From Rhodoblastus acidophilus (GTDB taxonomy: Bacteria > Pseudomonadota > Alphaproteobacteria > Rhizobiales > Beijerinckiaceae), in NCBI RefSeq assembly GCF_009720655.1, contig NZ_WNKS01000019.1, positions 1 to 64,000 of the forward strand: a stretch of 64,000 bases of DNA, in the 5' to 3' direction. Within the stretch, counting starts at the first letter, position 1. Each line of letters begins with the position of its first letter. A program made the translations under genes and the position numbers. Of this stretch, positions 16,515 through 25,021 are shown piece after piece. Under the pieces are notes generated by a model that did no database searches, was not told the DNA's origin, and saw nothing but the letters and a program-made list of their open reading frames with translations.

Positions 16515-16966
16515 TGTCGCGGCTCGGTCGGCGCCGGCTTTTCCTTGCGGCTGTCGGTGACGATCGCCAAATGGGTGAGGCCGTTGGCCGCGAGTTCGTC
16601 CATCAGCGCGACGATCTGGCCGAAGGCCGCCTCCTTGTCGCCGCGCAGGTGGATGGTGCGGCCCAGATCATCGCCCAGCTTCAGCTTGATCCTTTCGACC
16701 AGGTCGGCGCGGTCCACCTGTTCCGCCCCGAGCGACACTTTTCCATCACGGTCGATGGCCACGACCATGGGCTCCTTGGGGTCGAGCGGTTTCGCCGCCT
16801 TGGCCTGCGGCAGGTCGACCTTCACGCCAGTGGCGAGCAGCGGCGCAGTGACCATGAAAATGATCAGCAGCACCAGCATGACGTCGACGAGCGGGGTTAC
16901 GTTGATGTCCGCCTGGGGCCGAAAGAATCCGGGCCGTCCATTGTGGTTCGGGGCGCCGCCAGCCAT
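16511..16966 (-). CDS. exbD: biopolymer transporter ExbD/TolR family protein
   Basis: A 151-residue protein with a single N-terminal membrane helix. It contains the motif ADINVTPLVDVMLVLLIIFMV, where the Asp in PLVDV is the conserved proton-carrying residue. The periplasmic part has HLRGDKEAAFGQIVALMDEL. The ATG at 16966 follows GAGGAG; a TTG two codons upstream is less likely. It works with ExbB as the proton-driven motor for TonB and lies 12 bp downstream of exbB. Confidence 0.92.
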   Translation of the reverse strand: MAGGAPNHNGRPGFFRPQADINVTPLVDVMLVLLIIFMVTAPLLATGVKVDLPQAKAAKPLDPKEPMVVAIDRDGKVSLGAEQVDRADLVERIKLKLGDDLGRTIHLRGDKEAAFGQIVALMDELAANGLTHLAIVTDSRKEKPAPTEPRQ

Positions 16967-16978
16967 GGACAAAACTCC

Positions 16979-17581
<603 letters not shown>

Positions 17582-17811
17582 GATGATTCCTTGGGCGGGG
17601 CGGTCGACTTGTCGCAGGTTTCCGCCCCATTTACGACAGATTAACGGCGGCGCCCGCTCGAAGCCAGCGCGGGCGTTCGGGAAAAAGTCCCGATCCGCTT
17701 TGGCGTTTGCGCTGGCGCAATTTTTTGGACGCTCCCCAGACGCATCGAACTGTGGTTTGCTGCGCGCAGGGGCAGGGCGATGACAAAGGCGCGGGAAGGA
17801 AGGCTCAACTG

Positions 17812-19035
17812 ATGGCGCGACGCGCGGGCGGCGCCGATCTGCCCCTGCATGGCGGGCGGGTTCCCGCTTGGCTCGGCCAGCGCATGACCCGCCTCGGCGC
17901 GGTGATCGTGGAAGCGATCGTCCATCATTACGGTCGCGACGAATTCTTGCGGCGCCTCGCCCATCCCTTCTGGTTCCAGTCATTTGGCGCAGTGATGGGC
18001 ATGGACTGGCATTCCTCGGGAATCACCACCAGCGTGATCGGCGCGTTGAAACGGGGCTTGGAGCCGCTGTCGGGCGAACTTGGGCTTCGCGTCTGCGGCG
18101 GCCGGGGGAAACATTCGCGAAAAACGCCCGTCGAGTTGCAGGATATTGGCGCGCGCGTCGGTTTTGACGGCGCGGCGCTGGCGCAGGCCAGCCGCATGGT
18201 CGCCAAGGTCGACAGCGCCGCCGTGCAGGACGGTTTTGACCTCTATCTCCACGGTTTTATTGTCGCCGACGATGGCAAATGGGTTGTCGTGCAGCAGGGC
18301 ATGAACGGCGAAACGCGCATGGCGCGCCGCTACCATTGGCTCTCCGAAGGTTTGGATGATTTTGTCGATGCGCCCCACGCCGCCATTGATGGCCAGAACC
18401 AGGGCGAGATCGTCAATCTGACGGACCATCGCGCCCAAAAATCACGGGCGCGGCAGTTGGACCTGCTACGCGACCTCGGCCCCGACGGCTGCGCGCGCGA
18501 ATTCGCCGCCTTGCAGCCGCACGCTGAGCCGGCGCAGATGCTGCTGCCGCATTTGTTTATGCCGGCGCATCACGATGTCCGCCCGGAGAACGTGATCTTG
18601 CGCCGCCTGCAAGGCGCGCTCGCCGCAGCGGCGGATGCAGGCCCAAAAGATTTTTCCGAATTGCTGATGGTCCCGGGCGTCGGCGCCCGCACCGTGCTGT
18701 CGCTGGCGATGGTCGCGGAGGTGGTGCATGGCGCGCCCTGCCGCTTCTCCGATCCCGCGCGGTTTTCGCTGGCGCATGGCGGCAAGGACCGGCATCCTTT
18801 TCCGGTCGCGACCAAGGTTTTTGATGAGACGATCGGCGTGCTGAAAAGCGCTGTCGCCAAGGCGAAGCTCGGTAACGACGACAGGCTCGAAGCGCTGCGC
18901 CGCCTCGACGCGGAGGCGCGGCGGCTGGAGACGGCGGGCGGAAGCACGTTCGACGAAATGGTCGGCGAGGAGCGCCGCAGCTCGGAAGAATTCGGCGGCA
19001 GGAGCGTGTTCGGCTGGGAAAAAGGTGAGGCTTGA
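17812..19035 (+). CDS. DUF763 domain-containing protein
   Basis: A 407-residue soluble protein that starts with the DUF763 hallmark RRAGGADLPLHGGRVPAWL. It continues with FGAVMGMDWHSSGITTSV, a GRGKHSRKTP block and LMVPGVGARTVLSLAMVAEVVHGAP. The last contains a helix-hairpin-helix-like GVGARTV. The family occurs in bacteria and archaea and its function is not established; the HhH-like stretch hints at nucleic-acid contact. ATG at 17812 follows GGAAGGAAGG; an upstream in-frame start at 17707 adds a tail without similarity. Confidence 0.88.
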   Translation: MARRAGGADLPLHGGRVPAWLGQRMTRLGAVIVEAIVHHYGRDEFLRRLAHPFWFQSFGAVMGMDWHSSGITTSVIGALKRGLEPLSGELGLRVCGGRGKHSRKTPVELQDIGARVGFDGAALAQASRMVAKVDSAAVQDGFDLYLHGFIVADDGKWVVVQQGMNGETRMARRYHWLSEGLDDFVDAPHAAIDGQNQGEIVNLTDHRAQKSRARQLDLLRDLGPDGCAREFAALQPHAEPAQMLLPHLFMPAHHDVRPENVILRRLQGALAAAADAGPKDFSELLMVPGVGARTVLSLAMVAEVVHGAPCRFSDPARFSLAHGGKDRHPFPVATKVFDETIGVLKSAVAKAKLGNDDRLEALRRLDAEARRLETAGGSTFDEMVGEERRSSEEFGGRSVFGWEKGEA

Positions 19036-19085
19036 CCCTTGCGTCCCGATGGCTTCTGCTGCGATCATCTTGACGGAGCCTGCCC

Positions 19086-20072
19086 TTGTTCCGAACAGTT
19101 TTTTTCGCTTGTGTCCTCGTCTTCCACTCCGTTGCGGCGCAAGCGGCGGACAAGGTGACCTTCGCCGCCAACTGGCTCGCCCAGCCCGAGCATGGCGGCT
19201 TCTATCAGGCGCTGGCCGACGGCGCCTACGCGAAATACGGCTTGGACGTCACCATCCTTCCCGGCGGCCCCCAGAAGAACAACCGTTTGCTGCTCGCGGC
19301 GGGAAAAGTCGATTTCTACATGGGGGACAACATCATTGGGCAATTCTCCGCGCTGGCGGAAGACATTCCCATCGTCACGCTGGCCGCGATCTTCCAGAAG
19401 GACCCGCTGATCTTCATGTCGCATCCTGGCGCGGGTTTCGATCGGTTTGAGGATCTGACCAGGGCCAAGGCGTTTGTCGGCCTTGCCACGTTGACCACGG
19501 TCTGGCCGTGGATGGAGAAGAAGTGGGGCTTTTCGCGGAAGAACGTCGCGCCCTACAATTACAATTCCGCTCCCTTCATTGCCAACAAATCTTCGATCCA
19601 GCAGGGCTATGCCACCTCCGAACCCTTCGCCATCGCGCGCGACGGCGGGTTCCAGCCGAACGTTTTCCTGCTCGCCGATCATGGCTTCGAGACCTATTCG
19701 ACGACCATTGAGACGCGTCGCGATTTTCTCGAGAAACATCCGGATGTTGCGCGGCGCTTCGTTGAGGCCTCGATCCTCGGCTGGGTCCATTATCTCCACG
19801 GCGATAATGCCGCCGCCAACGCCGCGATCAAGGCGCAGAACCCGGATATTGATGACGCCCTGATCGCCTTTTCCATCGCGCAGATGAAAGCATTCGGCAT
19901 TGTCGAATCCGGCGACGCGCTGACCAAGGGGATCGGCGCGATCGACTTGGCGCGCGTCCAGCGCCATTACGCCGAGATGGTGGAGGCGGGCGCGGCGGCA
20001 AAAGGGCTCGATGTCGCCAAGGGGCTCGACCTGCGCTTCGTCAATCACGGTCTTGGGCTGGAAGGCAAGTGA
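19086..20072 (+). CDS. ABC transporter periplasmic substrate-binding protein (NMT1/SsuA/ThiY-like)
   Basis: A 328-residue protein with signal peptide MFRTVFFACVLVFHSVAAQA. The mature protein follows the NMT1-like pattern: ANWLAQPEHGGFYQALADGAYAKYGLDVTILPGG, then GKVDFYMGDN, then YNSAPFIANKSSIQQGYATSEPF. Relatives bind thiamine precursors, sulfonates, nitrate or aromatic acids; the ligand here cannot be read. The start is TTG at 19086 behind CGGAG, and no better ATG precedes the signal peptide. The ATPase and permease genes follow after about 200 bp of repeats, giving one uptake system. Confidence 0.88.
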   Translation: MFRTVFFACVLVFHSVAAQAADKVTFAANWLAQPEHGGFYQALADGAYAKYGLDVTILPGGPQKNNRLLLAAGKVDFYMGDNIIGQFSALAEDIPIVTLAAIFQKDPLIFMSHPGAGFDRFEDLTRAKAFVGLATLTTVWPWMEKKWGFSRKNVAPYNYNSAPFIANKSSIQQGYATSEPFAIARDGGFQPNVFLLADHGFETYSTTIETRRDFLEKHPDVARRFVEASILGWVHYLHGDNAAANAAIKAQNPDIDDALIAFSIAQMKAFGIVESGDALTKGIGAIDLARVQRHYAEMVEAGAAAKGLDVAKGLDLRFVNHGLGLEGK

Positions 20073-20102
20073 ATGGGGTGCGTCACGTCGCTCTCCACCG
20101 TC

Positions 20103-20240
20103 ATGGCCGAGCTTGTCCCGGCCATCCACGCAGGCATGGAGCGAGACGGTCTTGCTGAGCTTATGAGGCGTTCGTCCCGGCCTGAAACGCTGAAGCGATG
20201 TCTTGGCGTGGATGCCCGGGACAAGCCCGGGCATGACGTC
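20103..20240. repeat. REP-like palindromes within the ABC operon
   Basis: Two related units lie between the binding-protein and ATPase genes. One is at 20103-20130 around GAGCTTGTCCCGGCCATCC. The other is at 20206-20240 and forms an 8-bp perfect stem around TGCCCGGG-ACAAG-CCCGGGCA. A variant of the same palindrome is at 63417-63443. Such units often modulate mRNA decay between operon genes. Confidence 0.75.
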
Positions 20241-20269
20241 CCCGGGGGGAGGGACGGGGAAAGCCGCCC

Positions 20270-21016
20270 ATGACCGCCCCCCTTCTCACCCTCCAAGACC
20301 TGTCCCTGACCTTCCCCGGACGCGCCGCCCCGGCGCTGGAGCGCGTCGATCTTTCCGTGCGGCGCGGCGAAACCCTCTGTTTGCTCGGCCCCTCCGGCTG
20401 CGGCAAGAGCACGCTTCTGCGGCTGGTCGCCGGCCTCGAAACCCCGACCGGCGGCGCCATCGACTGGCCCGACAATAAGCCGGAAATCGGCTTCGTCTTC
20501 CAGGAGCCGAACCTCATGCCCTGGGCCGACGTCGCCGCCAATGTCGCCTTGCCCTTGCGGCTCGCGGGCATGGGGCGGCGCAAGGCGGCGTCGCGCGTTG
20601 AGACGGCGCTGGAGCGCGTTGGGCTAAAAGGCTTAGGAAAGATTCTGCCGCGCGAACTGTCCGGCGGCATGAAGATGCGCGTTTCGCTGGCGCGCGCTCT
20701 GGTGGATGGGCCCGACCTGCTGCTCCTCGACGAGCCCTTCGCCGCGCTGGACGAGATCACCCGCTGGGAGCTGAACGACGCGCTGCAAAATCTGCGCGCC
20801 GGCGTCACCATCCTGTTCGTCACCCATTCGGTCTACGAGGCCGCCTATCTCGCCGACCGCGTTTGCATCCTGAGCGCCAATCCCGGCCGCGTCCACGCCC
20901 TGGTCGCGCTTGAGGAGACGCGGACGACCGGGGCGGCGCTGCGCGCCAGCCCGGCCTATGCGCAGACCTGCGTGCGCCTCAGCCAAGGCCTGCGACAGGC
21001 GATGGAGGCCGCATGA
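20270..21016 (+). CDS. ABC transporter ATP-binding protein
   Basis: A 248-residue ATPase with Walker A GPSGCGKST (about 40-48), Q-loop in FVFQEPNLMPW, signature LSGGMKMR and Walker B LLLLDEPFAALDE, followed by the H-loop VTHSV. It matches the nitrate/sulfonate/taurine importer subfamily and fits the binding protein upstream. It overlaps the permease gene by 4 bp (ATGA). It powers uptake at the cytoplasmic face of the inner membrane. Confidence 0.92.
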   Translation: MTAPLLTLQDLSLTFPGRAAPALERVDLSVRRGETLCLLGPSGCGKSTLLRLVAGLETPTGGAIDWPDNKPEIGFVFQEPNLMPWADVAANVALPLRLAGMGRRKAASRVETALERVGLKGLGKILPRELSGGMKMRVSLARALVDGPDLLLLDEPFAALDEITRWELNDALQNLRAGVTILFVTHSVYEAAYLADRVCILSANPGRVHALVALEETRTTGAALRASPAYAQTCVRLSQGLRQAMEAA

Positions 21017-21774
21017 TCGCGCGACTCACCCCTGTTGTCGCGCTCGCCGCCCTGATCGGTTTCTGGGAGGTTTTTGTTGTCCTGCTCGAAATCCCGCCGG
21101 CGCAACTGCCGGCGCCGAGCCTGATCGCCTCGACGCTCCTCGCCAACGCGCCACAATTGCTCGGCGCCGCCGCGACTACGCTTTTCGAAGCCTTGCAGGC
21201 GCTGGCGTTGGCTGCTGCGGGCGGCGTGGCGCTCGCGCTGCTGTTCGCGTGGTCGCCGTTGCTGGAGCGCGCCTTCCTGCCCGTCGCCGTGGTCTTGCAG
21301 GTCACGCCGCTGATCGCGGTGGCGCCGCTGCTGCTGATCTACCTGCAACCGCATGCGGCGGTGCTGGCCTGCGCGGCGCTTGTCGCCTTCTTTCCCATTC
21401 TGTCCAACGCGAGCGCCGGCCTGCGCGGCGCCGACCGGGGCCTGGCCGAGCTGTTCCGCCTGAAGGGCGCGTCGCGAACAAAAATCCTGTTCTGGCTGCG
21501 GCTGCCCTCGGCGCTGCCCTCGATTTTCGTCGGATTGCGAATCGGCGCCGGGCTGTCCCTGATCGGCGCCGTGGCCGCGGAACTGGCCGCCGGGGCGGCG
21601 GGGCAGGGGGAAGGATTGGCCTTCCGCATCGTCGAGGCGGGCTACCGGCTAAAAATTCCGATGATGTATGCGGCCGTATTTTTGCTTTGCCTTTGTGGCC
21701 TTGCGCTCTATGGCGCATTCGCCGGACTCGACCGGATTCTCTTGCGTCGCTGGCGGGACAGGCCTGAGATTTAA
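21013..21774 (+). CDS. ABC transporter permease
   Basis: A 253-residue membrane protein with about six helices and the coupling-loop EAA-like motif near residues 150-170 (AELFRLKGASRTKILFWLRLPSALPSIFVGLRIG). It belongs to the BPD_transp_1 family used by SsuC/TauC/ThiX-type importers. It overlaps the ATPase gene, so both are translationally coupled. Together with the binding protein at 19086 it completes one importer. Confidence 0.9.
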   Translation: MIARLTPVVALAALIGFWEVFVVLLEIPPAQLPAPSLIASTLLANAPQLLGAAATTLFEALQALALAAAGGVALALLFAWSPLLERAFLPVAVVLQVTPLIAVAPLLLIYLQPHAAVLACAALVAFFPILSNASAGLRGADRGLAELFRLKGASRTKILFWLRLPSALPSIFVGLRIGAGLSLIGAVAAELAAGAAGQGEGLAFRIVEAGYRLKIPMMYAAVFLLCLCGLALYGAFAGLDRILLRRWRDRPEI

Positions 21775-22293
21775 GGTCGAAAACAGGGCGGTGTAGCTTA
21801 CCTGAAACTGGTGTGGCTTCCGTGTAACTGTCAAATAAATTTCTCGTGATCCTCATTTTCGCCTTTTTTCAGGTCTTTTTTGCCTGAGCTGGGGCGCTGA
21901 CGAATTGCGTCGCCGCCCGGGCTTGAGAGGGAAGTGAGTTCGCTGTTGCGGCGTGGCGATGCGCCTCTAAGCGGCAATCCTTGTGTTCTGTTGGCTAATG
22001 GACCCGAAAAGCGGCGCTTTTCGGGACGGGAGAAATTTGCGCTCGACCGCGACCCGCCGGTCACTCAAAGCGCAAGGGGGAAGTCCGGCGGGCGGAGCAG
22101 GCAAAAGACATGCAAGACAACCGCGACAAATTTAATCGAATTTTAGGCATGATTTGCTCCAATGAGCAAACGGGCGCCGACCGGATCGAGTTTTGGTGCG
22201 GCTTTGGCTCCCGCGCCGCGCAAAAGACGAATCACCGCGCGGCGGGCGTATGCCCGGCGTCACATGATCAAGTCAGTTTGTGAGAGTAGGCGG
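21775..22293. other. gene-free stretch upstream of the DUF2778 gene
   Basis: There is no convincing gene here. The segment holds a perfect 10-bp inverted repeat (CCCGAAAAGC and its complement, 22003-22025) and a short AT-rich stretch around 22125-22150 that could carry the promoter of the next gene. In-frame codons from 22162 precede the chosen start but show no similarity. Confidence 0.5.
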
Positions 22294-23502
22294 ATGACCG
22301 ACTGGAGTTTCGAAGCCAACGCGCTGGACGCCATGGAAAAAGCCAGCCTGCCGCGCAAAATCTTCACCCGGACCGTCCCGGTCCTCGCCGCCATGTCGTT
22401 TTCGGCGCTGGTCGCCCTGCGCGTCGCCGGCGGCTTGGCCAACCAGGCGATCGCTCCGGAGCCGCCGCAAGGCTCCACCGCCGCCAAGGCCGCTCCGGCC
22501 GCGGACGCGCCGGTTCAAGCCGCCGTCCTCCCGCAGCCGACCCCGCGCCTCGCCGCCGCGGACATTCGCCCGGCGGCCAGCCCCTATGGCGAATTGTTCG
22601 ATCCGGACTACGCCAGCGGCGGCAATATCGTCGCGGACGGTCGCCCCTTCGCGCTCGACAGGTCGCTGTTCCAGTCCGACCCGATGTATCAGCCCGAACC
22701 CGAGGCGCAACAGCAGGTCGCCGAGGTCGAGCCTCAGCCCGAACCCGCGCCGGCCGCGCCCCTGACCGAACCGCAGAAAGGCGCCGCCGAACTCGGCCTG
22801 CGTCTGGCGGAAGAGGAGTCGGTGGTCCCGCAGCCTCCAGCCCGCCCGACCAATCTTTCGCCGGCGCGCGTCGCCAAGGTCGAGGAGCCCAAGGCGACCC
22901 CGGCCCCCAGCGCAGCCCAACCCCCCATGTCGCCGCGCGTCGCCGCCCGCCGCCTGCGCGCCCAGCCGCAGATGCAGGCGGAGACCGACACGCGCAGCTT
23001 CTTCGACAAACTGTTCGGCAGCAGCGGCGACAAGCCCAAGGAAAAGGGTCCGCAGCTCGCCTATGCGTCGCCGGACGGCGGCAGCGCGCTGAAAATGTCG
23101 AGCGGCCTGTTTTCCGCCGCCCGTCCTTCCGAAGGGGTGGCCGTCTACAACATTGCGGCGCACACCGTCACCCTGCCCAGCGGCAAGCAACTCGAAGCCC
23201 ATTCCGGCCTCGGCCCCTATTTCGACAATCCCGGCGGCGTGCATCTGCGCATGAAGGGGGCCACCCCGCCGGCGACCTACAAGCTTTCCCTGCGTGAAAG
23301 CCTGTTCCATGGCGTCCAGGCGCTGCGCCTCACCCCCCTCGACAGCAATGTCCACGGCCGCAACGGCCTCCTGGCCCACACCTTCATGCTTGGCCCGCGC
23401 GGCGATTCCAACGGCTGCGTCTCCTTCCGCAACTATCGCGATTTCCTGGAGGCCTATCGGAACGGCGAAATCAGCCACCTGAAGGTGGTGAGCGGCGGCT
23501 GA
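22294..23502 (+). CDS. DUF2778/Tlde1-domain cell-envelope protein
   Basis: A 402-residue protein with one N-terminal membrane helix (about 24-46), a long Pro/Ala/Glu-rich linker (50-250) and a C-terminal domain of about 130 residues. That domain contains HSGLGPYFDNPGGVHLRMKG, then GRNGLLAHTFMLGP and GDSNGCVSF. The His and the SNGC block match the L,D-transpeptidase-like DUF2778/Tlde1 fold, so a peptidoglycan-acting enzyme in the periplasm is expected. ATG at 22294 is chosen because the helix then sits near the N-terminus; ATGs at 22162 and 22264 are possible. Confidence 0.82.
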   Translation: MTDWSFEANALDAMEKASLPRKIFTRTVPVLAAMSFSALVALRVAGGLANQAIAPEPPQGSTAAKAAPAADAPVQAAVLPQPTPRLAAADIRPAASPYGELFDPDYASGGNIVADGRPFALDRSLFQSDPMYQPEPEAQQQVAEVEPQPEPAPAAPLTEPQKGAAELGLRLAEEESVVPQPPARPTNLSPARVAKVEEPKATPAPSAAQPPMSPRVAARRLRAQPQMQAETDTRSFFDKLFGSSGDKPKEKGPQLAYASPDGGSALKMSSGLFSAARPSEGVAVYNIAAHTVTLPSGKQLEAHSGLGPYFDNPGGVHLRMKGATPPATYKLSLRESLFHGVQALRLTPLDSNVHGRNGLLAHTFMLGPRGDSNGCVSFRNYRDFLEAYRNGEISHLKVVSGG

Positions 23503-23527
23503 TATTTCCAGAGCCCAAAGCGTCTTC

Positions 23528-23560
23528 AGCCCTCGTCCTGCGAAGGACGGGGGCTTTTTT
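23528..23560 (+). terminator. Rho-independent terminator
   Basis: The hairpin AGCCCTCGTCCT-GCGA-AGGACGGGGGCT is followed by a run of six T. It lies 26 bp after the DUF2778 stop codon and faces the convergent NifU-like gene. Confidence 0.9.
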
Positions 23561-23561
23561 G

Positions 23562-23999
23562 TCAGCTGTCCGCGCCGACCTCGATCTGGTCCAGCGCCTT
23601 CACCACCGCGTCGAAGATCAAGAGAATGGAGGCGTGCCGCGCCTTGTAGTCGCGCGCGCCCTCCAGCACCCCGGCGTCGGCGAACTTGCCCTGCGGCGGC
23701 GGCCCATTTTCCTTCAGCATTTTTCGCATGGTCTCGCGCAACGCGCGCAATTCCTCAGGCGTCGAACCGATGATGTGCCGGCCCATGGCGGCGCAAGCAG
23801 CCTGCCCCAGCGCGCAGGCCTTCACGTCCTGGGCGAATTCGGCGACTTTTCCGCCCACCAGCGACAGATCGGCGGTGACGCTCGATCCGCACAGCCGCGA
23901 ATGCGCGCTGGCCGAAGCCTGCGGCGCCGGCAGGCGGCCGAGATGCGGAATGTTCGCCGCGAGCGCGAGGATTTTGGCGGAATAGACGTCGTCGATCAT
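23562..23999 (-). CDS. NifU/IscU-like iron-sulfur cluster scaffold protein
   Basis: A 145-residue protein with the three scaffold cysteines in context: HSRLCGSS, then VKACALGQAACAAMG. The overall pattern is that of the stand-alone NifU N-terminal domain proteins of alphaproteobacteria. They hold nascent Fe-S clusters in the cytoplasm for transfer to client proteins. ATG at 23999 is preceded by GGA at fair spacing; an in-frame ATG five codons upstream (24014) is possible. No other suf or isc gene is in the window. Confidence 0.85.
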   Translation of the reverse strand: MIDDVYSAKILALAANIPHLGRLPAPQASASAHSRLCGSSVTADLSLVGGKVAEFAQDVKACALGQAACAAMGRHIIGSTPEELRALRETMRKMLKENGPPPQGKFADAGVLEGARDYKARHASILLIFDAVVKALDQIEVGADS

Positions 24000-25021
24000 C
24001 TTGGCTGTCCACATAGGAAGCGGGGAACGGCGTGTCCAGTGCGCCGTTCGAGCTTGGCGAAGAGTCTTAGCGAAAACGCATGTCTTGATCGCAATAGCCC
24101 TCATGGTGAGGAGCCCGCGTAAGCGGGCGTCTCGAACCACGAGGGCGGCCCACGGTTTTCGTAGCCCTGTTCGCCCAAAAGTAGACTTTTCACGAAAAGT
24201 GAAAACGGCAAAACCCGGCGAATCCGTCAATGTGGCCAAAAAATGTTCATGTTTTGTTTCACGTGAAACGATTCGGTCGAGAGCGAGCGTTCCTCACAAA
24301 CATCTGTTAAATAAAGAGAATAAGCCGCCCGGCCCGCCGAGGGGGATCGCGGCAAACGTTGATCACCCCTGTCGTCGCCGCCACAACCCAGAACGGGCAA
24401 TCACGAAAACAGCATGTTTTTCGTCAAAAAACGCGTGTTTTTTGCACAAACGCGCGTGTTTTGCTCGATTTTGCGCGGGCGCGTTGCAACCAGGAATAGA
24501 AATTTTTGAAAAACGCGCCCTCAAGGGCTGTCGAGACGGCGCCAAAAAAGGTTCACCGTAACGCTTCCGTGCGATCATAGAGATGTGAGGCGAGCCAGAT
24601 CAAAGCTGCCTGATCGGCCTGCAATCGGCGGGAGCGGACCGTGGGGCGGTGCCGGGAACGCCGGCTCGGCGCCAAGAGTGCGCATTCGGCGAGCAGAAGC
24701 CCATTGTCCGTTACCGGTGACGAGCAACGCTTTTGAGAGGTGTGGTTCAAGCAGTCCGAGCTGTCCGTGCTCTTTGACCGTGGTTCCAATTCTGACGTCC
24801 TGAGCTATCGTAGCCTCACAAAAGCAGGGCGTATGGCAGACGGTATCGTGGTTCTTCCGGCCTGTGTAAATTAAGCAGAAGCGCGCGGCTTTAGCCGCGC
24901 GCAGCGCTTTCCTTGGACCGATTCTATTCGCCCGCGCTCCTAACTTAGAGGCTTCCGGACGGTTCGGCCGGTGCCACTTCCAAGGGACAGCCGGCAACGC
25001 CCACACAGGACTCGCTACGCA
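24000..25021. other. gene-poor, AT-richer stretch opening an accessory region
   Basis: There is no supported gene. From about 24180 to 24560 the composition is clearly richer in A and T than the surroundings. It holds an inverted repeat TTTTCAC-GAAAA-GTGAAAA (24187-24205), a parS-like site (24255-24270) and three related GTGTTTT-type direct repeats at about 24408-24464. A 9-bp perfect GC hairpin (24881-24902) lies before the next gene. Translations of 24001-24561 and of the opposite strand look like noise. Confidence 0.6.
24255..24270. promoter_or_regulatory. parS-like ParB-binding site
   Basis: TGTTTCACGTGAAACG matches the chromosomal parS consensus TGTTTCACGTGAAACA at 15 of 16 positions and keeps the 14-bp palindromic core. 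ParB spreads from such sites and condensin is loaded there. No parA or parB gene is in the window. Confidence 0.7.

Noticed and set aside
24001-24561. 186-residue open frame across the parS-like region
   Set aside because: Composition is not protein-like, there is no ribosome-binding site, and the stretch is AT-richer non-coding DNA.
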